This document shows positions 21,877 through 33,639 of a stretch of 64,000 nucleotides of DNA, piece by piece. The notes under the pieces were generated by a model. It saw nothing but the letters and a program-made list of their open reading frames with translations. It had not been told where the DNA came from and did no database searches. Source of the stretch: Polytrichum commune (Eukaryota > Streptophyta > Polytrichopsida > Polytrichales > Polytrichaceae); assembly GCA_950295325.1 (NCBI GenBank), contig OX485807.1, positions 4,342,501-4,406,500 on the forward strand. The letters are read 5' to 3'. Position numbers and translations under genes: made by a program. Position 1 is the stretch's first letter, and the number at the start of each line of letters is the position of its first letter.

Positions 21877-23340
21877 AATAATTTTTGGGTTTGGGTTTCA
21901 ATTAAGAAAACCACACAGGGAAGACTAAATAAGTGTCATATTGAACTCTAAAGGTCACTATTAGGTGAATTGATAGACCACAATAAATTAGGAATAAGAT
22001 TATGATGGTATTCACATGACAAATTATTTATCAAGTGGGTTAGGGGTCTCGTTATATGGAGGAAAGGGTTATAAGGGGCGTTCTATGTTGTACATGCAAT
22101 TGCTCAGTCTCTCCCTCACCACCAACACTTAGCAGTAGCATCCCTCTTATTGTGATTTTTAGATACAGGGAGTCACGGCTCAACAATAGTCTTTTGAGTA
22201 CTCAGTAATCCACATGTAATTAGGGTCAATGACACCCTAATATGAACAATCGTCTCTCCTTAACTTAATGTTGATTTAATGAATCATGAAACACTGTAGT
22301 TCAACCCCACGGGTTGTTCAATTCTTGAATTTATCTTCCAAATTAATGAGGCAGTGGGGCCATTGTCCTTACCTGCGCGATGCCATGTTTCATCCTTACG
22401 AGGGCCCCATGACTATGAGCCATACCACGAGTTAGTATTCACCCACAACGTATTTCAATTACCCTGGGGTTTAAAATTGATTACTAAAGATTAATAATAC
22501 GAGGTTCAATCTTTTTTTTATCTATTCGAAGTTAGCAAAATAACATTTAACTTAATGTTTAAAAAATAAAATAAAATTGTTGTACTTGGCAAAAGCCTAG
22601 TTGCAAGTGACCGAAGCTAAGTACCGGAACCTAAGCGAATGGTAGCAAGTGATCAAGTCTAAGTCCCCGAGGCCATGGTCTAGCAGAGGCCGATGATAGT
22701 CTTGGTAAGGGTCATTAGTTCCCAATATCAAGTCTCACAGTAAAGGACATAGTCTTGGTGATCCCGAACCAATTCAAATGTACTCAAAGGAAGGTCAACT
22801 ACACTTACCTTATATCGTTGCCTCTGGACATCATCCCAATCGATATGGGATATCAGCTTCGCATCCTTTCACACCTTGGTTGTTGGCCTTCTCGTCCACG
22901 TTTCTTGCTCTCACCATTTCTTCACCGCAGACTATAGCCATTAATCTATAAAATCTCCGTAGGTCACCACGGCTATGGTCTGATTGAAACTCCACTTGAC
23001 AATCATTTCTAACTCCTTTCCGGAGGGATGATGCATCCACACTTTTACTCCCATAATCTCGATTGAGTAGATCTCTTCACTCCTACCATGATACTCTTCA
23101 ACTTATTCCTTCAATCTGCCTATTCCTTTCCTAAGAGTAAAGCTAATTGTACACCTCACGAAGTCGAGCAAATGTCCTTGATCAACTCAAAACTCGGGAT
23201 AGATGATTGCCCCAGAGGTGAGGATTTCAATCCCGGTAATTTCTTTCATATTGTGGTGATAATCAAACGCTAATCATAATTCATTTTATTTCTCTCTTTG
23301 AGGAATCAATCAAGTATTTTATCCATTACACCAGGCTCGT
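21877..23340. other. intergenic, nothing recognised
   Basis: About 1.46 kb without a recognisable gene or repeat. Short frames at 22755-22937 and 23088-23273 carry no motif. Confidence 0.5.
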
Positions 23341-24408
23341 AATGTGTGAGCCCAAGAAGGTGCCCACATGGATTCGTAACTCGTAAAACTGTGGGAATTT
23401 AACATCTAGACGGTGTGATTAGTTGAAAGGTGTGCAAGTATTGATTTTCTTAAGTCTTTTGTGTTAAGTATTAAGTTAAGAGTCAGCCAAGTCAGTGTTA
23501 GGCTCAAGTCATTCAAAAGGGTAAAAAGCTAAAAATGAGTGAATCAGTTAAACTAAGAGGGGAATGATTAAACTCAAAGGTTACCCTCGAGTAATGTTTG
23601 TTTATGATTAGGTTGGTGTTCATTTTAGAACAGGGGGGGGGGGGGTGAAGGATTTACCTTAGGGGCTCGGCCAACAATTGGTCAGCTGAATTTGCTAGGT
23701 TTCCAGGAGGGAAGGCTCTCGGCTAGGGGGGGCTTCAGTGGGTGTGCACAGAATGACGGCTAAGCAGACTTGCGGCAGTGAACAGGGGATAGAGGGATGA
23801 GGTTGCAGGCACCTTGGCAGGAGAAAACAACCCTCAAGAAGTTGGGGGAATCACCTTACGACATTGAAGCACCGAAATGAGGTGCGCCTTAGGCTGTAGG
23901 CAGCCATCGCTGGATCAGGAGCTCGGTGCTGATGGCCAAAGGGATAGGCGGGGGCAGCACGGCCGATGAGAGACATCTGCCTAGGCACACATAATTTAGG
24001 TGATCAATTGGTGGAAATCTCCACAGTAGAAGTGGGGGGGGGGGGACAACAGCAGCGAGGCGGCATTGGGAGAAGGCTTGCGGCATTGAAGCAAGGGAAG
24101 GGAGCGCAGTGGAATTTGAGCCACTGGCCTAGAATTTTGCACAGGCAGGTGCCGGGCTCACGCGAGTCCATCAGACATCAAGCATTTGGCCTCGGTGCCG
24201 GTAGGAGCACTAAGATTGATATCTACGCAACCAGGGGAAGGATTCAGGCTGGATGAGAGGATGAATCTCAAGTGAGTGTGTATCTGTGAATTGGGTATTG
24301 GGTATTGAGTAGCATTTATTTTATTTTATTTTTGTTGCCGCACCTTGTTGGAGTACGGGAATGCGGCCCTGTGAAGGAGGATCTGCGAAGTGAGCAATGC
24401 GGGGGGGG

Positions 24409-27247
24409 TGTGGTACTTTTGGGCCACCCCCTTTCGAGGGAGCCTAAAAGTATCACACAAGCCCTTCGGTGAAGGTGGCCTGCATTTGCAGGCGCCCAAG
24501 CCGAACCCGGATGATAGGTGTATAACGTGAGTAGTTAGATTTTTAAGGGAGATTAAATATGCGTCGTAGTACCTCCGGAGGTTAGGCCTTAGTTTTTTAC
24601 TAGTGTGGCTTTAAACTCCACTAACCAATTTCATATCTAGTTCTAACCTTAACCTACAACCTATTCTACGTGCAGACGCACCAGCCTTGAAACCAAGGCA
24701 ATCCTAATTTGTGAATTGGGATGGTTCTGATACACCCAACCGGGTGTGACTCATACCACCCTAACTCAACGAACGGAATAACGACAATTTGATGGACCAT
24801 TCAATTCTTCCTATTTCTTTATTTAGTTCTATTTAGTTTTCTAAGCGGGGGAACTTGGCCTAAGTCCCACCCTTCACACAAATTCCTTCTTAATTACTTA
24901 CTTTTGTTTGCACGTCCTAACTTACTACATTAACATATTAGGCATCACCCCTTACCTCGGGTCTCTTGCCAACAAGGGTTTACGATTTATTTTGTATGTT
25001 TTGATTGTTAAATGTGTTTACACTGGATAGACCACGAAATGCAACTCAATGGGACCAGGGTGACGGGCGACCTGTAGGTTCAACCTGTTGCGCAATCTTC
25101 ATAAATTGGGGCCATTACTCCCAATCTATGGGGCCAACAACATAATAGTGGATTCGCGGGTCATTAACCCCACCTTTCCACCAACAACATTCAGAGTGGT
25201 CGTGTCGGTGATTAATCCGACTTACCACACACGAAACTTGCTAATAAATGAAGCTACTACCACAAAACATACCAAGGGCCCCGAAAACAATGGAATTGGG
25301 TACTCCCTTGGCGGTCAAGTGGTCAAGCCACTTGACCTTACGAGATAGGTGAGTGGGTTTAGAGATGCGTACCTTAGCCGTGCTCCCTCCAATCCTAAAT
25401 GGAAGGCTTAAGGTTAGTTAATTTACCTCAATTTTCCTCGGTTGATTTGGGCTTGATGTAGGCCGAGCCGCTACCTCCTTCCTTGCTCCACTTTCCGAGC
25501 GTCGACCTTGCCTCCTTCTTTGTAACTAGTTTGGTAGTAAGCGTACCTTAGTTAACAATTAAAATATAAAGTGTTATTCTGCCCTGTAATTTAATCCTAA
25601 GCATAATATTTATACTTAGTGCACCAAATTATCTTTCCAATGATCTAAAAATCACTCTAATCGGATAAGAAATGCAAAAGTTATGAGGGTTGGAAGTGTG
25701 AGGTCGATTCAACCGACCCTTCCAACCCACCTATCTACCTTCTAACTTCAAAAATTCATAGCACATTCCTTACTACTTGGATCTAGGCTTTTCTTATACC
25801 ATTGGAAAGCTATGAACAAGCTCTAACTAGAAAAATTATGACATCAGCAGCTTAAGCTAATAGAAATTCAGCGGACTCCTTGTAACACAGCAGTCAATCA
25901 AGAAGGCTTAAACTATGTATCTCGCCTTCAACAATTCATATCTAATTCAAATCTTAGTCAAATCAAACGTTCTATATGACCCTGGAGAGATATTAAAAAG
26001 ATGTATTTGATAAAAATATGTGATTAGAAAGGTAAGCCGAAGTGAACCCAGCAGGTCCTCTGTAATGCAGCAGTCAACCAAAAGTTCTCAAACTATGTGT
26101 CCCATCTTGCACAATTCATATCTAATTCAAATCATGCTCAAATCAAATGTTCTAAGCCATTTTGGAAAGCTACACAAAAGTTCTACTTGGGAAAAATATA
26201 ATTTCTTGGAATTAAAATTCCTATTGGGCTCGCAGGTCTGATCCAGCAGCCGCTACCCACAAGACCACCCAGTTTTTCTACTCCATCTTTGAAAATCCAT
26301 AACTAATTGTCATCTCAACCAAATCACAAATGGGAAACGGCTATGGATGGCTATATGAAATCTCTCTAAGAGAAAAATGATAAGTATCTTGTTCTAGCTT
26401 TTGAACTAAGCCTTCAGGGCATTGGCAGATGAGGTCTATAATGCCTCTACTCAAAACTCTACCATCCAACCTACCTCTACAAAAGAAGGAATAATTTTGT
26501 TGGTGTGTTAATAAACACACAACCTAACTAGGAGAGAGAGAGTAGAGGAGGTTCTCAAGCCTTTCTTTTAGACCATTGAGAATACATGCTAAAGGATTTT
26601 TTCCTAACTACATTGAAGCAGGGCTTCGCCCAAAAACTAGAGAAAGAGAGAGAGCTACAAGGTGGAAGGAGGGGTTTTTAAACCCTCTCACAAAAGGGTT
26701 GGACCCCTCCTCCACCGGATCCATTTTTCAAACCCTTTCCCGAAATTTTGGCTCGGGGGTTTTCCCGGTTGAGGTTGCCACCCTCTCGCCGAGGTGGCTC
26801 CGACAAAAAACCTTTAGAAATCTTTCTAATTTTTCCGCCATCGAGTTGGCAAGGGGGCAAGTGGGCAAGTATCCCCCTTGCTCTCTTTCTTTTTTGTCTT
26901 CAAAATTCTTCACGCCGATTTTATCTTCTTACGTAAAATACCTCCAATAGTCTTGTGTGCCTCACACTAACTAATAAACTAACACTTGCTTAGCTAGCAT
27001 CTACTAACATTTGCTTAATAACTAGCATATACTAATATTTGCTTAGCTAGTTGTTTTTACTAGCTAGCACATTTTTTCTACTTTGCTATCTTCTAGCACT
27101 ACTTAGTTTCATTTTGACCTTCCTTCTTCTAGGCTAAATGCTAAATGAACTAATTTTCTCTAAATTCCCTATCAATTCTAACTTTTAATGCTAACATTCT
27201 AACTAAAAGTGATCCCGCAGAGTGGTGGACCACTCAAAGGGTTCACA
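24409..27247 (-). mobile_element. insertion nested in the poly-G tract of the solo LTR
   Basis: A 2839-bp segment with TGTGGTACTTTTGGGCC at the left and GGGTTCACA at the right, flanked by G runs (24401-24408 and 27248-27258) that would supply a GGGGG duplication. Removing it restores a normal-length host LTR. On the minus strand it begins TGTGAACCCTTTGAGTGG; a TATA-like GGTTTAAAAACCCC near 26683 is followed by CT-rich sequence, as in an LTR promoter. It carries degenerate repeats of about 170 bp and no coding domain. It may be a solo LTR of another family; the poly-G makes the exact boundaries uncertain. Confidence 0.6.
25740..26400. repeat. degenerate ~170-bp repeats
   Basis: Four diverged copies in tandem share AATTCATATCTAATTCAAATC-like blocks followed by a TTGGAAAGCTA-like block, at roughly 25745, 25930, 26110 and 26285. 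They lie within the nested insertion. Similarity between copies is only moderate, so the array is old. Confidence 0.6.
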
Positions 27248-27956
27248 GGGGGGGGGGGTTCAGTTGAATTTGGGAGATGAGGGCATCCTGATGTCCAACA
27301 CCCTATCACCGTGATTGCAGGGGAGGACGCTCCTGGGTGGCTGAGAACTGGAAGCTCTTGGGCTGGACGGGTTGGGTTGCATCGTGGGCTGTTGCACCGG
27401 TCACTCAAGTCGGACACACTTGCAGACCGACATTGGAACTGTGCCGGGAGGTTAAGGTGAAAGCAGGACCAGCGCATTGACGGACCGGCAGGGGGGCCGT
27501 TAAGCAGCGGACTTAAGTGAGATACCACAGGATCCCACCTACTGGGGCTAAGCGAAGGAGGTTGAAGCCATCCACATTAAAGAACCAGGGGGTGCCAAGG
27601 GCGTTAGGATAATGTAGCAAGGGGATTTAGTTAAGATTAGGGGCTTGGACTTAGAGTTGTTGGGTAAACCCCCATGTGATGACTACAAGGTTAATAGTGT
27701 TTGTCAATGCTTGACCTTGTACTAGTAAATAAAGGTTGTGTGTTTTATCATTCACACTGGGGAATATGGGAGGATGAGGCACAAGTGTAAGCTGTGCAAT
27801 CGAACACATGTGAGTTCCGAGCCTTCACCTGGACACAGACGCACTTAAGGGTGGAGGTTTTGGTCTCACATAATGCAACTTAAGTCTCTTGGGGAAAGAC
27901 AACATATTTTCTCCAGAATCGTTCTTTTCTTCATCATGATAATTTTGACGTGCGTC

Positions 27957-28143
27957 TGTGAGGCCAAACCATCCACCCTTATGCGTCCTAGTCCAGGTGA
28001 TGGCATGACCCTCACATACTCTTCTCACACCTCTGTACTCCACCATTCAACCTTGTCCATGTAATAAAACCTTTTATTGCACTTACAACCCCTGGGGCAT
28101 TTAGGAATACCCTTCCTCCCTAGGTGCTCTGTCCTTCGCCAAT
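27957..28143 (-). repeat. family LTR terminus, partial copy
   Basis: TGTGAGGCCAAACCATCCACCC at 27957 is the end of a minus-oriented family LTR; the same end recurs 187 bp downstream at 28144. This piece is either a truncated older LTR or an internal duplication of the LTR end. Flank GCGTC before 27957 and ACGTC after 29819 match at four of five bases, which would fit one 1.86-kb LTR from 27957 to 29819. Confidence 0.65.
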
Positions 28144-29819
28144 TGTGAGGCCAAACCACCCACCCTTATGTGTCGTAGTCCGGGTGAGGGCATGGGGATC
28201 ACATTCATGCTAACCTAGCTAAATCTACCCAATGTCATTAACATCCATTGCTTCTCACATCAATTGTGGCACCCCAATTCATTCCATGATAAGATTACAA
28301 GTGTTAAAAAACACTCTTCTCTATAATGGCCCTATTAGCGTACTCTATCACAATCCCACACAACTCAACCACAAGTTCAACCCCCTAATGCCACCTTCTA
28401 ACACCTTGTGGCCTTCACTCTCTAATAACCTAATTCCCTAGCTAAATACTTCCTATTAAGCCTACCTAATTAGACTATAACATAATTTAGTCTCAAACTA
28501 CTAGCCCCTACCCCTAACTTAATCTCGGTGCACCCATTTCGGCCTTGGCCTCAAACCAGCTAGCTCGGCTCCGCCTTCACACCAGCTCCCAGACTTTGAG
28601 CTTCAACTCATGGTTCGGCCCCTGGCCTCAACCAGCTAATTCGGCTTCGCCTCAACCAGCTCTCGGACTTTGCATTCAGCTCATAGTTCGGCGCCCCTGG
28701 CCTCAACCAGCTAGTTCGGCTTCGCCTCAACCAGCTCTTGGACTTTGCATTCAGCTCATAGTTTGGCGCCCCTGGCCTCAACTAGCTAGTTCGGCTTCGC
28801 CTCAACCAGCTCTCGGACTTTGCATTCAACTCATAGTTCAGCGCCCCTGGCCTCAACCAGCTAGTTCGGCTTCGCCTCAACCAACTCTCGGACTTTGCAT
28901 TCAGCTCATAGTTTGGCGCCCCTGGCCTCAACTAGCTAGTTCGGCTTCGCCTCAACCAGCTCTCGGACTTTGCATTCAACTCATAGTTCAGCGCCCCTGG
29001 CCTCAACCAGCTAGTTCGGCTTCGCCTCAACCAACTCTCGGACTTTGCATTCAGCTCATAGTTCGGCGCCCCTGGCCTCAACCAGCTCTCAAACTTTGCA
29101 TTCAGCTCATAGTTCGGCGCCCTTGGCCTCAACCAGCTAGTTCGGCTTCGCCTCAACCAACTCTCAGACTTTGCATTCAACTCATAGTTCGGCACCCTGG
29201 CCTCAACCAGCTCGGATTTGCCTTCAGCTCATAGTTCGGCGCCCCTGGCCTCAACCCAGCTCTCAGACTTTGAGCTTCAACTCATGGTTCGGCCCCTGGC
29301 CTCAACCAGCTCGGATTTGCCTTCACATCGGCCCTCAGGGCTTCGGCCTTCGGCCCCCTCCCCCTTCGAACATAAACTTGAGAGAGTGAGCTCTGAGGTG
29401 AGTTGCCGCTCCTGGCCGCACCGCAATTGATCCACCCGGGAATCCAGCTCGCTCCGAATTGCAAGGCCACCCCCCCCCCTGATTCTAACAAAACCACAAC
29501 CTAATTCCACCAGCCCCTGATCCCAATGTGGGCAGCCCCTAAGCCCAATTCGGGCATCTAACCCAACCTTAAGCCCCCTAGCTCACATTCCCTTTCCTAA
29601 TAAACAAAGCACTAACTACCATTACTTTAACTAAATCTAATTAACACTAACCCCCTCTCAACACACCAATGACGTAAATCAATTGCTAACACAAAAACAC
29701 ACTAACCCAAGGGTTACACTCTTTTTAATTTTGAAATAGCAATCACAATAAAAAGAAAGACAAACTCCTAATAACTTTTAAAGTTAACCACACATGTGGG
29801 CACTATTTTTGGGCTCACA
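28144..29819 (-). mobile_element. solo LTR of the element 1 family with a minisatellite
   Basis: 1676 bp, minus orientation. It begins TGTGAGGCCAAACCACCC and ends ACTATTTTTGGGCTCACA on the plus strand, matching family LTR ends. No internal element sequence adjoins it and no exact target duplication is found (CCAAT on the left, ACGTC on the right). It has the poly-G/C run seen in the other family solo LTR (29468-29477) and a 75-bp tandem array. The 229-codon frame at 28545-29234 is a translation of that array and is not a gene. Confidence 0.8.
28540..29340. repeat. 75-bp minisatellite inside the LTR
   Basis: About nine to ten units, each with CTGGCCTCAACCAGCT, CGGCTTCGCCTCAACC and GACTTTGCATTCAGCTCATA. 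The period is exactly 75 bp (for example 28697 to 28772), so frames stay open across it and encode a repeat such as RPWPQPASSASPQPAL, an artefact. Some units lack the central block (near 29075 and 29200). Sequence and unit length are unrelated to the 35-bp array of element 1. Confidence 0.92.
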
Positions 29820-29880
29820 ACGTCCTTCACAAACTTGGTATTCTCTTCACTTCGATCCAACTGGTTTCAAAACAATGATC

Positions 29881-29925
29881 GGGGAGATTTTTGGGCATAA
29901 TCGGTTGAGATCCTAGTGTTTGCAA
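29881..29925 (+). repeat. dispersed repeat, copy B
   Basis: Matches 13275-13317 over TTTTGGGCATAATCGGT and ATCCTAGTGTTT. It lies just outside the solo LTR end at 29819. Confidence 0.7.
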
Positions 29926-30199
29926 GTCCTACCTTTCATGTTGACACCCTTGGGATTTCCTTTATTGTATTGGGGTATGTTCTAAAGATTCCTCTAAAAT
30001 GATCGGTAATTTTCCTGCAGTCTTGAACTTCAACCAGTCATTTCTCAAACTCAACCGGTTCACCTGTAACTAACCACCAGTTTTCCCCAATCGTAGTTTC
30101 AAACTACAAAAAGAATGTCAATCCGATCCACAAATTATCAAAACAAATTACCGTTGGCAATTCACATGCAATGACTATGCACCATACGTGACCTCTTAA

Positions 30200-30960
30200 T
30201 TAAGTGCTATCAAATGGGAAAAAAATTTCACAATTTGTTACTTGAGGAAAGGATATCAAACACATCAATTCTCTCTTCACACAAATTCAATAGTGACTTA
30301 CATAAGGTCACATGACAATTGGCCTCAATCACATATTACTCAGAATAGAGGAGATTACAAAATGTAAAGGGCTTCACACCCGATTGCTACACTGAAATGG
30401 TGACACCTTTCACCTTGACTACAGTCTGAATTCTCATACTCTATTCAATAGAAAGGTTTTTTTTTTTTACTTAGATAGTTTCTATGGAATCATCCTAGGA
30501 AACTCCACAATTCACCCATCTATTGACCGACAAAACCAAGGCTTCACACCTTGTCAGTTAAGTTATCTTATGCATATACACAAACAAACATTGCTCTCTT
30601 CACGAGAGGGAGAGATACCAGTTCTAAAAAACTCTGCCACCACGCAAGAATCTCCCTCTCTCCCCTATATCATGGCCTCCTTGCATGACTATAGCCCTTG
30701 GGTGGCAAAATCAACATCTAACTGCTGTACCTATCCATGGCCCTCTGCCGAGATGACAAAAGTCTTGCCTAATAGATATCTTCACTAACCCATGACTATA
30801 GTCAGATACTCTGATATCATTTAACTAATTCCAACAATTTCAATTTTAAAGTCCGAATTTACAGGATTTGTCACTAGTTCAGAGTTCTAAAGTGACAAAA
30901 AATATTATGCTAACTCAAAACCCCAATTGATACCGATAAAATCAAAAATTCGGTTTACAT
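30200..30960 (-). repeat. left arm with GTGAA-loop hairpins
   Basis: Contains three small hairpins with loop GTGAA on the minus strand: 30369-30381 (GGGT/GCCC stem), 30537-30553 (CAAGGT/GCCTTG) and 30594-30608 (CTCTC/GAGAG). The last also aligns in sequence with a hairpin at 33895-33909 in the right arm, but in opposite orientation. The arm lies just beyond the end of the ORF cluster. No protein motif is seen. Confidence 0.55.
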
Positions 30961-30968
30961 AGTCCCAT

Positions 30969-33612
30969 CGTTTATTGGTTGGCGCCCCTGCCAACTTTCA
31001 TTCTTTTGACAGAGCCCCTTGCCTCCTCCTCGGCATCGTCAGGAGTTTCTTGAGTGTCTTGGCTGCCTCGTGTTGTCCACCTCTGCGCCTCTTTCGCGTC
31101 CAACTTGACTATAGCCCGTTGTAAATCCTCATCCCGATGTATAGTTTGTGGGTTATTCTTGCGTTGCCACTTCAACAATCGTTCAAATGGTCCTGCCCGG
31201 GTAAAGGGAACTTCATTGATCAGACTGGTATGAACCCCTTCAATAAAATGCGTCAAGGCCATTGCTTCCACTAATCGGACCCAACGCGAAGGACAATACT
31301 ACATCTTGAGCAGCATCAAAAATTCTTATCGCGACTCACTGTGGCAATTTACATTAATAGTAAAATTCCATTTTGGGCACCAGCCCGCAAGGGCTGCACA
31401 AAACACTGTTGCGCAAAAACACACAGGATCTTTGTGATGACAATGGTCTTGAAAGAACTGTTGGTATGCATCTCCACATTGTGTTGGGGTATCAAAACCT
31501 GGGGTTCCCTGTATCTGGGGCCAGTTATACTCCACAGAGGCTATGGTCACATTCGGGGCCCATTTGTGTCTCCTTTCACAAGGATAGAAATGAGGATGAA
31601 CTTGGACTACCGGAGGTGGCTTAAAAGACCATAGTCCACTCATTCGCTTATACACCAAATCTGCAACTATGGGTTCAGTTCTGGACAGACCATAGTCTTC
31701 CAGAAATCCAAGCAAGGTTGGCCCATGTGGGTACATGTCGTTCATGTTCATCGTCAAAGAGCTCATGATACTGGCCTAAATAACGTTGATTGGCCATTGA
31801 TCCCCCTATTGAAAAGACGATTGCACCTTGATAATTGGAAGAATAATCTGCTGGAGCGACCAAGAATTGTACCTACCCTTGTGTCAAGAGAGTAGGTGCT
31901 TTCTTCATGTCAATGGCCTTCAAGTACCTTGCAATTCTATCCATGGCTCTGTCCTTATTATACATATAATGGGAACCGGTAAAATCCTCCACATGTGTTA
32001 CCATGTATATTCTCTTCAAATTGCGACTCAAGACCATTGATAAATAATCTTCATTCTGAACTTAGGGAAGCAAGCTCTCCAGATTGATCCGCCACCTACT
32101 TATGGTCTCCCTACTATGACCATAAAATTGTTGGGACATTTGAACCCCATAATCTGTCCAGTCCACTTGGCGTCCCTTAAGGTACCGAGTACTAGTCCTT
32201 CGGAGCTGGAGCTGCTCCTCACAATCCGTGTAGTATAAATAAATCCGTGCACCCACGTTTCCTATCAACACGAAAGCATAAAAAGGGTCCATCAGCCTCA
32301 TGTGTTTACGGGCTAGGATCTTAGTATATAGATTTTCGACGTTGATTTTTTTCACAAAAGTTCCAAATTGTTTGAAATTGCTCGTGGTTGAGCCATTCTT
32401 CCAATTCTAACCCAACCATGATCAAGAACAAATCCCGATGCAACTCATAAAGTTAATGCGGCACAATCTTATTTTCCACTGCCCACAACTTGGTACAAGA
32501 CTCCACAAGCAAAGTATGAGGGAATAAAGATGGTTTGCTCGGAGTGGATGGGGCCTTTGATGTTGAAGGAGTAATAGACATAGTTTCTAAGGTGTCAGTG
32601 TTACTAGATCTCTCAATCATAGTCGGTACATCTTTTTCCTTCAACGTGGTTTGCAACCAGGTATTGTCCTGCCGTAGCTCGTCCAACTGAAGTTTTAGAG
32701 CAACATTTTGTAACTGCAACTTCTCGCTACACCTATGGGCGTTGAATTTCTCCTGTAAGAGTGGTTTATTTGCTGCAAGTATTCGGAGATCTTCTCCTGA
32801 ATTTGCTCCAGCTTGTCCTTCTTCTCGGACAGTAGTCTCTCTAATTCAGAAATTTTCAAGCTCATTGTCGTTCGCGGAACCTCAATCTCAAGTGGAGTGG
32901 GAGATATTGGTGAGGTGGGTAAGAAGGAAGAGGATGGTCCCGTCATGACATCCACTTTCAGGTTGACATTCTAACACATACATGAGATGAAGAAGGATGA
33001 ATATAAATGTAGTGTTATCGGATGATGAGATCTCCGGTGTTGAATTTCTTCTTTCATATGTTGCTGGATTATGAGTGACCAGTTGATTTTGACTCCCTCC
33101 CACGTTCAAGTAGCTGCTACTACTGCCCTCTGGTCCAGGCAATGCTCATCTGGTCGAAACAATAGGTATGCATTTATCAGCTCGAACCATCCTTTCCAAT
33201 GATGTCGAGCTCCGTCCAATTTCCACTTAGAGTCCACGACTCCCTTGTTTCGGCACTCAAAGATTTCCTCAGTCTCTGCTTTTTTTAAATCTGGAAGGTT
33301 GGCCAAATTATGTCCTCCTGATGGTAACTTGAACACCTTGGCAATTGTCGAAGTGGAGAAATCCACTATTGTCTGCCCAACCTTAGCCTTCTTGGTCTTC
33401 ATCTGATATGTATGAACAAATCCAGTTACCTTGTCCTCCTTCACTATTTTATTCACTTCCCGAATCCATAACATAAATTCCCACATCCCTACTTGTTCTA
33501 AATTGACCCTATTCTTGGCCATCATCTGTTGGAGTCTATGGGAAATATCTGGCAGGGGTAATGCTTGTACGGGGATGATAAGTGTGGTGCCATTTTTTGG
33601 ACAGAATGTCTA
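30969..33612 (-). pseudogene. unrecognised ORF cluster, probably a transposon-borne or decayed gene
   Basis: A series of minus-strand open stretches (33525-33106, 33142-32888, 32955-32695, 32719-32453, 32355-32062, 31766-31326, 31271-30972) looks like one protein interrupted by shifts or small introns. The N-terminal part contains VDFSTSTIAKVFKLPSGG and HHWKGWFELINAYLLFRPDE; the middle is coiled-coil (LERLLSEKKDKLEQIQEKIS and LQLDELRQDNTWLQ); then come a YAFVLIGNVGARIYLYYTDC segment and a Cys/His-rich stretch; the C-terminus is acidic then basic (DAEEEARGSVKRMKVGRG). The open frame extends upstream of the Met at 33525 to a stop ending in TTAG at 33613, which resembles a splice acceptor after a pyrimidine-rich stretch. 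I recognise no transposase, RT or known domain. Confidence 0.5.
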
Positions 33613-33639
33613 AGTTTTAGTCTTGAAAAGTAAATGAAT

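Larger units (their letters stand above)
23346..27870 (+). mobile_element. solo LTR of the element 1 family, split by a nested insertion
   Basis: Starts TGTGAGCCCAAGAAGGTGCCCA, like the family LTR start, and ends TTAAGGGTGGAGGTTTTGGTCTCACA-like, the family LTR end. It is flanked by the perfect 5-bp duplication TAATG at 23341-23345 and 27871-27875. Without the 2839-bp nested insertion its length is about 1.68 kb, within the range of the other family LTRs here (1472-1951 bp). No internal retrotransposon sequence lies between start and end, so it is best read as a solo LTR left by recombination. Confidence 0.82.

Noticed and set aside
23346..27870. complete non-autonomous LTR element (LARD) with two LTRs
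   Set aside because: Only one LTR start and one LTR end of the family occur inside; a nested insertion explains the length better.
28545..29234. 229-codon open frame with a 25-residue repeat
   Set aside because: It is the translation of the 75-bp minisatellite inside an LTR; the frame is open only because the period is a multiple of three.
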